Shown here: positions 25,141 to 31,674 of the stretch, piece by piece
Layout: every line of letters begins with the position of its first letter
Position numbering within the stretch: position 1 is the stretch's first letter
Assembly: GCA_029882355.1 (NCBI GenBank)
Contig: JAOUKV010000018.1
Span: forward strand, 1 to 64,000
From: Gammaproteobacteria bacterium
GTDB taxonomy: Bacteria > Pseudomonadota > Gammaproteobacteria > SZUA-229
Direction of reading: 5' to 3'
DNA length: 64,000 nucleotides
Notes under the pieces: model-generated
Seen by the model: the letters and a program-made list of their open reading frames with translations, nothing else
Database searches by the model: none
What the model was told of the DNA's origin: nothing
Program-made: the position numbers and the translations under genes

Positions 25141-25926
25141 ATGCGTTTACATGAAAACACATCGCCACTAGAAAATAATACATGGCTTCTAGGTGTCATT
25201 GCATTTATTTCAATGTGTATATTATGGTGGGGTTTGGTTGAGTTTTACGATATCAACGAAAAAGTGTTTCCCGGCCCTGTTGCAGTGTTTGAAAGCTTTT
25301 GGCTACTACTTTTAGATGGTAGTTTACTGAAGCATACAGTGGCAAGCCTGTACCGAGTCACAGTAGGTTTTTATTTAGCCGCAGCACTTGGAATTCCGCT
25401 TGGTATATTTATTGGTCGTGTTACGCTGGCACGAAATTTACTCAACCCCATTATTCAATTTTTAAGACCAATTTCACCCCTGGCATGGATACCATTGGCT
25501 ATGTTGTGGTTCGGTATTGGTGATAATCCCGCTATATTTCTGATATTTCTTGCCTGTTTTTTTCCACTGGTAGTTTCAACTACTATAGCGGTTGTCTCCA
25601 TTAATAAAGTCTATTTTCAGGTAGCCTCAAATTTTAATTTTAATCATACCGAACACTTGTTTAAAATTATAATCCCAGCGATTATTCCTGATTTGGTAAC
25701 GGCGTTAAGATTAACCGTTTCGATTGCCTGGTTAGTTGTTGTCGCGGCAGAAATGATTGCCGTGCAGTCAGGTCTAGGTTTTTTAATTCTCGATTCACGT
25801 AATGCCTTGCGTATGGATTATGTGATGGTAGGCATGATTGTAATTGGCATGATTGGATTGTTACTCGATTTTGTTGTGAAACAATTGGGTAATGGTAAGT
25901 CCTCTGTCTGGAAGGAAGTAACATAG
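25141..25926 (+). CDS. NitT/TauT-type ABC transporter permease
   Basis: Inner-membrane permease of 261 residues with about six membrane segments. It belongs to the nitrate/sulfonate/taurine/bicarbonate family (SsuC/TauC/NrtB-like). The EAA-like loop is near residues 175-200 (NFNHTEHLFKIIIPAIIPDL), and the typical N-terminal KVFPGPVAVFESF is present. It starts six bases after the ParA stop behind AGGGA, so the two are translationally linked. The substrate cannot be read from the sequence. Confidence 0.95.
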   Translation: MRLHENTSPLENNTWLLGVIAFISMCILWWGLVEFYDINEKVFPGPVAVFESFWLLLLDGSLLKHTVASLYRVTVGFYLAAALGIPLGIFIGRVTLARNLLNPIIQFLRPISPLAWIPLAMLWFGIGDNPAIFLIFLACFFPLVVSTTIAVVSINKVYFQVASNFNFNHTEHLFKIIIPAIIPDLVTALRLTVSIAWLVVVAAEMIAVQSGLGFLILDSRNALRMDYVMVGMIVIGMIGLLLDFVVKQLGNGKSSVWKEVT

Positions 25927-25941
25927 CGGATGATATATTAA

Positions 25942-26736
25942 ATGGCTTACATTGAATTAATTAATCTAAGAAAAGAGTATATCGAAAGAAGGACTCATCG
26001 ACGCAGTAAAGCAGATAATGAGCATCAGGGCGATAAACTGATTGCACTAGATGGTATCGATCTTGAGTTTCAAGAAGGTGAATTAGTCTGTATTTTAGGA
26101 CCTTCTGGTTGTGGTAAATCGACCATGTTACGTTTGATTGCTGGTTTTGAAAAACCTACAGCGGGTAAAGTATTGATTCAGGGATCTGAAATCAGAAATC
26201 CATGCCCTGAAAGTGTTTTTGTCTTTCAGCAAGATGGATTATTACCGTGGATGACTGTATGGGAAAATATGGAGTTGGGCTTGAATCATATGGACAATGA
26301 GGATGAAAAGAATGACAGAATTAATGAATATATTGAGTTGGTAGAGTTGGTTGGATTTGAGAATAATTACCCCTATCAATTATCAGGAGGCATGAAACGT
26401 AGGGCGGAATTGGCACGTGCTTTGGTGGTAAACCCTGAAATGTTAATGATGGATGAGCCATTTACCGGTCTGGACTTTCTTACTCATATGAAAATGCGTG
26501 AGGAAGTCGTCAATATGCATGAATTTATTGGTAAAACCATGATTATGATCACTCATTTTATTGATGATGCTTTGACCATGGCTGATCGTGTGATTGTTCT
26601 GAGTGAACGACCTACAAAAGTTAAAATGATACGCGAGCTAAATGTTCAGCGTCCTCGAAATATAGAAAAAGACCCCGTACTGCGTGAATTGCGTGATGAA
26701 ATATATTTAATGCTGGGTGTCAGTTATGTCGTTTAA
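25942..26736 (+). CDS. NitT/TauT-type ABC transporter ATPase
   Basis: Cytoplasmic ATP-binding subunit, 264 residues. Walker A GPSGCGKST near 54, Q-loop FQQDGLLPW, signature LSGGMKRRAELARAL (the usual Gln of LSGGMxQR is Arg), Walker B MLMMDEPFTGLD and the switch His in MITHFIDDA are present. A basic, charged insert of about 15 residues after the first strand (RRTHRRSKADNE) is unusual for the family. It overlaps the start of the solute-binding protein gene. Confidence 0.96.
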   Translation: MAYIELINLRKEYIERRTHRRSKADNEHQGDKLIALDGIDLEFQEGELVCILGPSGCGKSTMLRLIAGFEKPTAGKVLIQGSEIRNPCPESVFVFQQDGLLPWMTVWENMELGLNHMDNEDEKNDRINEYIELVELVGFENNYPYQLSGGMKRRAELARALVVNPEMLMMDEPFTGLDFLTHMKMREEVVNMHEFIGKTMIMITHFIDDALTMADRVIVLSERPTKVKMIRELNVQRPRNIEKDPVLRELRDEIYLMLGVSYVV

Positions 26737-27784
26737 GGGAATATTCAGTATAAAGTCTTTGTGGCAGCATCTTAAATATAACTCAACAGTTCATGTCGGT
26801 GTAATTATAATGCTCTGGCTTGTTGTTATCGTCGCTGCACATAACGAACTTAATGTAGAAAAACAACATCGTAAACAAATTACGATGGGCTATATGCCTG
26901 TGGTTACTAACTTAGCTTCCCCTTTACTTGATTATGTTAGTCGTGAGGGTGATGGTCTTCGCTTTAAAGCACTTAAATTTTCCTCTTTTGCAGAGATGGC
27001 TGAGTCTCTCCGTAATGGTCAGATTGATGCAGCTTTCATTATTGCCCCGTTGGCTATTGAGTTAAGGCAGCAGGGTGAAGATGTCAAAGTAGTCTACATT
27101 GGTAACCGTCATGAAAGTACGCTGGTGGCCAGGAAAGATCTTAATGTTAAAAGTCTGCATGACCTGATCGGAAAGACGGTCGCTGTACCAATGCGATACT
27201 CTGGGCACAATCTAAGTATTTTGCAGCTAATTAAAGAAAATGGACTTGAAGGCCAAATCAATGTCGTGGAAATGAATCCACCTGATATGGCTTCGGCACT
27301 GTCTACTGGCTCACTTGACGCATATTATGTCGGTGAACCTTTTGCTGCCAGCACGCTGCAAAGCGGTGAATCTGAACTGGTGTTCTATGTTGAAGATGTC
27401 TGGAACGATTTTATATGTAATTTGGTCCTGGTTAGGCAGGAATGGATTGATAAAGATCCGGAAGGAGTTAAAGCACTGGTTGATGGCGCTGTTCGATCAG
27501 GTCTTTGGGCACGAAAGAATTCGGCACAAGCGGCAGAAATTGCTTCAATTTACTGGAATCAACCTGTTGATCTGATCGAGTATGCTTTGAATACACCTAA
27601 GGATCGAATTTTGTTTGATAAATATGTGCCAAAAGAAGATGAGATGCAGTACATGGCGGATATGATGAAAAAGTATGGTCTTATTGACAATAATGACATT
27701 ACAGGTTTGATCGACGATAAGTTTGCACTTGAGGTGGATCTTGAGAATATAAAAGGTCCTGAGTCAATTATGATTGTTAAGTAA
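26726..27784 (+). CDS. Solute-binding protein of NitT/TauT ABC transporter, probably membrane-tethered
   Basis: Periplasmic binding protein of the NMT1/THI5-SsuA-NrtA class, 352 residues. The binding core starts at MGYMPVVTNLASPLLDYV and contains FAEMAESLRNGQIDAAFI, IGKTVAVPMRYSGHN and LDAYYVGEPFAAS. The N-terminal hydrophobic segment (VHVGVIIMLWLVVIVAAHN) lacks a clear cleavage site, so the protein may stay anchored. ATG at 26726 gives an 11-base overlap with the ATPase gene; the GTG at 26717 is less likely. As the last gene before a strong terminator, it closes the cistron. Relatives bind nitrate, sulfonates, bicarbonate, pyrimidine precursors or phosphite-like ligands. Confidence 0.93.
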   Translation: MSFKGIFSIKSLWQHLKYNSTVHVGVIIMLWLVVIVAAHNELNVEKQHRKQITMGYMPVVTNLASPLLDYVSREGDGLRFKALKFSSFAEMAESLRNGQIDAAFIIAPLAIELRQQGEDVKVVYIGNRHESTLVARKDLNVKSLHDLIGKTVAVPMRYSGHNLSILQLIKENGLEGQINVVEMNPPDMASALSTGSLDAYYVGEPFAASTLQSGESELVFYVEDVWNDFICNLVLVRQEWIDKDPEGVKALVDGAVRSGLWARKNSAQAAEIASIYWNQPVDLIEYALNTPKDRILFDKYVPKEDEMQYMADMMKKYGLIDNNDITGLIDDKFALEVDLENIKGPESIMIVK

Positions 27785-27814
27785 TTGCTTTCTTGTTGAC
27801 TATTTACAGCTGAA

Positions 27815-27851
27815 AAAAAGCCCGCCAATGAATTTCATTGACGGGCTTTTT
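27815..27851. terminator. Strong bidirectional terminator ending the chemosensory-transporter locus
   Basis: AAAAAGCCCG..CAATGAA pairs with TTCATTG..CGGGCTTTTT with one mismatch near the middle. It separates the plus-strand locus from the minus-strand hemerythrin gene and can serve both. Confidence 0.93.
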
Positions 27852-27876
27852 AGTTATTGCTTAAGCAGAAAAAATA

Positions 27877-28287
27877 CTATCTAAATCCACCAGCATTGGC
27901 TTCATCTGAATACTTTGTATCCATAGATATAATATGCTCTTTTAACCAGTCAATACCCAATCGCGATACTTTTGGTACAGCAAAAATAGCCATGCCACCA
28001 TCAGCTTCATTTTTATATTCCGTAATTTTGTCTACAAACGCAACATGGGCTCTTTTCTGACTATCAATACCAGAATAGTGGACTTGTTCAAGCATTCGTT
28101 CTTCTTCGCCAAAATGATATTTTGTGTAGTCAACTAGCTCGGTAATGAATTTAGCAAGTACATCTTCATCTGTACCCGATTTCATTGCGTCGTGCATTTG
28201 ATTCATGATATCAAACAGTTTTTTGTGATGGTTGTCCATAGCGAGAACGCTTACGCTATATTCATCACTCCAGTTAAATAAGGCCAT
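27877..28287 (-). CDS. Bacteriohemerythrin
   Basis: Small soluble di-iron O2-binding protein, 136 residues. The iron ligands are visible: His in DNHHKKLFD, HFGEEE, HYSGIDSQKRAHVAFV and HIISMD. The ATG at 28287 is preferred over the TTG five codons earlier because GGAG lies nine bases upstream and the protein then starts at the conserved MALFNWSDEYSV. Single-domain hemerythrins store or carry O2 or report on it. It is convergent with the transporter genes, so it is not part of their transcript. Confidence 0.95.
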   Translation of the reverse strand: MALFNWSDEYSVSVLAMDNHHKKLFDIMNQMHDAMKSGTDEDVLAKFITELVDYTKYHFGEEERMLEQVHYSGIDSQKRAHVAFVDKITEYKNEADGGMAIFAVPKVSRLGIDWLKEHIISMDTKYSDEANAGGFR

Positions 28288-28456
28288 TGTGTATAACTCC
28301 AAAAAAAGTGTAGTTTATATTAGTCGGATTTTGTCAGCATTTGATAGAGGCATAAATCGACTTATGCTTAGGTACAAGTTTAGATTAAATATATGAAAAA
28401 GACTCATTCTCAAAAAAAATAATAACAGAATCAGCTAAAAGAATCATTTTCTATCC

Positions 28457-28487
28457 ATCATTGATATAAGTAAGCTATATTAATGAT
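28457..28487. promoter_or_regulatory. Imperfect 12-base inverted repeat, possible operator
   Basis: ATCATTGATATA and TATATTAATGAT are inverse complements at 11 of 12 positions, separated by AGTAAGC. It sits just upstream of the promoter proposed for the trigger-factor-like gene, where a regulator site would be expected. It is AT-rich, so chance is possible. Confidence 0.4.
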
Positions 28488-28509
28488 GTTTAATTTATCT
28501 ATTGATAAG

Positions 28510-28537
28510 TTGCATTATTACATTAGCCAGTTAAATA
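28510..28537 (+). promoter_or_regulatory. Candidate promoter of the trigger-factor-like gene
   Basis: TTGCAT (28510-28515), 16-base spacer, TAAATA (28532-28537), about 28 bases before the start codon. Confidence 0.4.
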
Positions 28538-28564
28538 TTTACGTACTTTAAATAGGGTAAAAAT

Positions 28565-29545
28565 ATGAAAATTGATATTGAAGTACGTCAAGTAGTACTT
28601 CCTAAATTGGAAAAATACAACTTTACTAGGTTGGTGGCACAAGTATCAGAAGCTGATGTGGATCATACCCTTTCAGTATTGCGACGCCAGCAGGCTAAAT
28701 GGCGTTCTGTTGATCAACCAGCGAAAGCAGGTGATAGCGTGATTATCAATTGCTACGCCAAAGTAGGCGAGCGTGTCTTTGATGGTAAGGCAATGCGAGT
28801 TGAGCTAACAGAAGATGTAGTGACCGGTTTTGAGAAAAGTCTTATTGGTGTTGCCGTAGGTGAGAAATTGCCTATAGAAATCAATTTTTCAGTGGATCAT
28901 TATCAAACTGATGTTGCGGGTAAAGCCGTTGTTTTTGATGTTGAGGTTTTAGAAATTGAAGCCTTGGTCTTACCCGAACTTGATACTGCTTTCATCAGAA
29001 GTAGTGGCATAGAGAGTGGTAAAGTTGCGGATATGCGCTCTGTGATTCGACGAAATATGGATACGCATCTGCAGAAAACCATTCGTCTAAAAAATACACT
29101 AAATGTATTTTCTTATATTCTTAACGATAACCATATAGATGCCCCACAGTCATTGCTTGAAGCAGAGTTAAAGCGACTAACCTGTGACCCCTGTGAGGAG
29201 GTTGAGGGTGTTGAAAGCTTTAAACACGACATTGACCCCGCCATGTTCACCGATCTTGCTTATACACGCGTTACCAGAAGTTTGCTTGTGGATGAGCTAG
29301 CTAAGGTTATGGATGTGGTCCTGGATGAACAGGAGGTAAGGGCACGAGTTGACGATTTGGTTTCAGAATACCCGCAAAAAGAAAAAATTATTGACTGGTT
29401 TTATGGTGATGAAGTCCGTTTAGCGGGCATAAAATCTGATGTTCTCGGCGAGCAAGTTGCTGATCTGATTTTAAAAGAAGCGAAACCTGAAATAATTGAA
29501 ACCAGTTACGCTGCGATGATGGATTTTGGTGGTAACGAGAAATAG
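28565..29545 (+). CDS. Trigger-factor-like PPIase/chaperone lacking the ribosome-binding domain
   Basis: Protein of 326 residues. Residues 1-25 match the linker before the FKBP domain, 30-135 the FKBP-type peptidyl-prolyl isomerase domain (DSVIINCYAKVGERVFDG, VVTGFEKSLIGVAVGE, VFDVEVLEIEAL), and 140-326 the C-terminal chaperone arms (LPELDTAFIRSSGIESG, VIRRNMDTHLQKTIRLKN). Full trigger factor is about 430-450 residues. The missing part is the N-terminal ribosome-docking domain with the GFRxGKxP loop. The gene has its own Shine-Dalgarno (AGGGTAA) and start, so it is not a simple 5' deletion. The canonical tig, normally beside clpP, is not in this window. A ribosome-independent chaperone role is inferred. 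Confidence 0.87.
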   Translation: MKIDIEVRQVVLPKLEKYNFTRLVAQVSEADVDHTLSVLRRQQAKWRSVDQPAKAGDSVIINCYAKVGERVFDGKAMRVELTEDVVTGFEKSLIGVAVGEKLPIEINFSVDHYQTDVAGKAVVFDVEVLEIEALVLPELDTAFIRSSGIESGKVADMRSVIRRNMDTHLQKTIRLKNTLNVFSYILNDNHIDAPQSLLEAELKRLTCDPCEEVEGVESFKHDIDPAMFTDLAYTRVTRSLLVDELAKVMDVVLDEQEVRARVDDLVSEYPQKEKIIDWFYGDEVRLAGIKSDVLGEQVADLILKEAKPEIIETSYAAMMDFGGNEK

Positions 29546-29585
29546 AAGGTTTATTCGAAAGCGTGTTTTATATGTAGTGATCAAA

Positions 29586-30350
29586 TTAAATAGATTGGAA
29601 AATTAGATGGATGCCAATTAACGTCATAAGAAAAATAAAAGTTTCTTTGAGTATTTTGTCATCAATATATCGCGCTACACGGGGGCCGATTTGACCTCCG
29701 ATTAGTGTTCCCAGTCCACCCCATAATAAGTAATTTACTTCAACAACCTCTTCCATTAAAGACCAGTGTAAACCAGCAGCGACGATGGCTAGTAAAAACA
29801 TCATTGGAATGACGGTTGCAACACAACGTCTCATACTGAGTTTTAACTTGCTGCGCATAGCGGGTATTAACCACTCACCAATACCTAGCGATAAAAACCC
29901 CATAATGAATCCAAAAAATCCTGGTATAGGTAGTAGATGGTTAACTTTTTCCTGGTTAAATTTATAATTATCTCGTTCTTCATCTGTTTGATCCTGACTG
30001 GCAACAAATAACAGAGCGAGTGTCATGGCCATAATGCCTAATGCCATTTGCACGGGTTGCTGGGGTAAATTTACGGTAGTATAACTGCCAATAATAACGC
30101 CGGGTAAAGCAGCTGCAAAAAAGATCAGAGCTAATTTTTTATCGACAAGGTTTGTTCGTAAAAAGGCAAAAGTTCCACTGCCCATACCAATTACCTGTAT
30201 CAATAACGATGTTGCTACCGCTGCCTGTGGTGATAGTCCATAGGCAAGGATCAACAGAGGAGTCCATAAAATACCTCCACCAATACCAATCGTCATTGCC
30301 GCAGTGGAGAAGAGCAGTCCTGCTAAAACTAGTCCTAGTTCTTCAATCAT
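29586..30350 (-). CDS. TauE/SafE-family (TSUP) membrane transporter
   Basis: Inner-membrane protein of 254 residues with about eight membrane segments. The family motif appears twice, as expected: IGIGGGILWTPLLIL with PQAAVATSLL in the first half and MGFLSLGIGEWLIPAM in the second. Family members export sulfite or organosulfonates or move other small carboxylates; the substrate here is unknown. Its ATG overlaps the stop of the HAMP gene (ATGA), so translation is coupled to that gene and the PilZ gene upstream. Confidence 0.93.
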   Translation of the reverse strand: MIEELGLVLAGLLFSTAAMTIGIGGGILWTPLLILAYGLSPQAAVATSLLIQVIGMGSGTFAFLRTNLVDKKLALIFFAAALPGVIIGSYTTVNLPQQPVQMALGIMAMTLALLFVASQDQTDEERDNYKFNQEKVNHLLPIPGFFGFIMGFLSLGIGEWLIPAMRSKLKLSMRRCVATVIPMMFLLAIVAAGLHWSLMEEVVEVNYLLWGGLGTLIGGQIGPRVARYIDDKILKETFIFLMTLIGIHLIFQSI

Positions 30351-30946
30351 TCTTTTATATCCGTTTCTAGAAGATTGAATGAATCAATAAACATGCGTAA
30401 TGAGTCGAGCTCATGTCTGATCAGGGATATCTGTTTGGTACTATCTGAAGCGTTATCGTCCAGAGTTTTTGATAGATCATCGATTCTAGATTCTATGGCA
30501 TTTATCATGCCGGAGGTTGAAGAAGCAATCTCCTGGAAATTACTGGTTAATTCATTAATGACTACACCCAATTGGCCAACTTCATCGTGTGTTTCTATTT
30601 TTATTACCTGGCTTAGATCGCCATCATTGATCAGCTCCGCTGTATCTAAAGTTCTTTGTAAAGGTCGTGTGATGTTTTTAACGAACATCATCATGACAAT
30701 GGCCATAACTATCGTCAGCACACCGAACATGACAACAATCTTGTTTCGTAAGCTAGAAAGAGCAGGGGATTCATATAATGTGGAGTTGATACTGTCTGTA
30801 ATAGCAGTTGTGTTTACGCAAATGTCCTGTTGAAGTCCCGGCCTACCCATCTCAAAATAGAACTCGACACCTATCATCATTGCTGCGATTGCTATTAGTA
30901 AAAAATAGTTAAGCAGGATGGTTTCCAGTTTTTGAGTTTGTTTCAT
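30347..30946 (-). CDS. Two-TM protein with HAMP domain and no output domain
   Basis: Protein of 199 residues. TM1 is at about 12-30, a very short periplasmic loop of about 35 residues follows, TM2 lies near 68-90, then HAMP (ITRPLQRTLDTAELINDGDL....DEVGQLG) to about 142 and a C-terminal coiled-coil to the end. No kinase, cyclase or MCP tip follows, so signal output must be through protein contacts. It lies between a PilZ gene and a TSUP transporter gene in one operon. I do not recognise a named family. Confidence 0.8.
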   Translation of the reverse strand: MKQTQKLETILLNYFLLIAIAAMMIGVEFYFEMGRPGLQQDICVNTTAITDSINSTLYESPALSSLRNKIVVMFGVLTIVMAIVMMMFVKNITRPLQRTLDTAELINDGDLSQVIKIETHDEVGQLGVVINELTSNFQEIASSTSGMINAIESRIDDLSKTLDDNASDSTKQISLIRHELDSLRMFIDSFNLLETDIKE

Positions 30947-30954
30947 GAGTGACT

Positions 30955-31374
30955 TTAGTTGTCAGCTAGAATTTCGGAAAAATATTTTTTCAGGGCAATC
31001 ATATCATCTTCGTAAATGTTGATAAATTTAACTCCTATGTCATAACCTTGATGGTCTACAGACTTCTTTGACCATATTACTTCTGAAATAACAGTTAATG
31101 TATCTGCTTCTGATAGTTCATTGCTCAGGATAGTTTTAAGGCCTTTACGGTGACGATGCCAACCATTAATTTTCATATCAAGGCTTAGCATCTTCCCCTG
31201 TTTATAATCTGTAGAGGTGGTGAAACATATACCATGCTCTGCAATATCTAGAGTTATTCCTTCTTCTGTGGAATTATTCGAGAGAGGGTATTCAATTGTT
31301 TTTATTTCAATCTGAACCTCTTTTGGTACACGAGTACATTCTCTTGTAATATTATTTTTATTGTTTTTAGGCAT
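30955..31374 (-). CDS. PilZ domain protein
   Basis: Single-domain protein of 139 residues. The c-di-GMP-binding RxxxR motif appears as RECTR at residues 11-15, and the second motif DxSxxG as DIAEHG, with Ala in place of Ser. The rest fits the PilZ beta-barrel (HRHRKGLKTIL, YDIGVKFINI). Binding of c-di-GMP is likely but may be weakened by the Ser change. It is the first gene of a minus-strand operon with the HAMP protein nine bases downstream and the TauE-like transporter. Confidence 0.87.
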   Translation of the reverse strand: MPKNNKNNITRECTRVPKEVQIEIKTIEYPLSNNSTEEGITLDIAEHGICFTTSTDYKQGKMLSLDMKINGWHRHRKGLKTILSNELSEADTLTVISEVIWSKKSVDHQGYDIGVKFINIYEDDMIALKKYFSEILADN

Positions 31375-31674
31375 ATCAATATTTCGGGGAAATCCGCTCC
31401 TTGTAAACCATATTTATGGTGAGGTTGTTGTTTCACTTTATTTCTATTTGGTATGCATTTAGTTTAAATAATATGATATTACAGGTGATTATAAGTGATA
31501 AACAGTTGAATTTCAGGGTAAGTTTGTGTTGATCGGCTATAATTCAGAGACTTATATATTGTATAAATACACCTAATTACAGGGGTAGTTAGTATTGATA
31601 ATATGTTCGTATATAAGTTTTAAACTGATTTCATGTGCCATTATTATGGCGAGATAGAGTCCAGGATAGTATGT
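31375..31674. other. Divergent intergenic region
   Basis: This gap of 300 bases holds the start regions of the PilZ operon (minus) and the SPOR-domain gene (plus). It is AT-rich. An exact TATAAT lies at 31538-31543 on the plus strand, without a good -35 at normal spacing. No coding sequence is supported; a short in-frame extension of the SPOR gene to an ATG at 31633 is not favoured. Confidence 0.5.
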
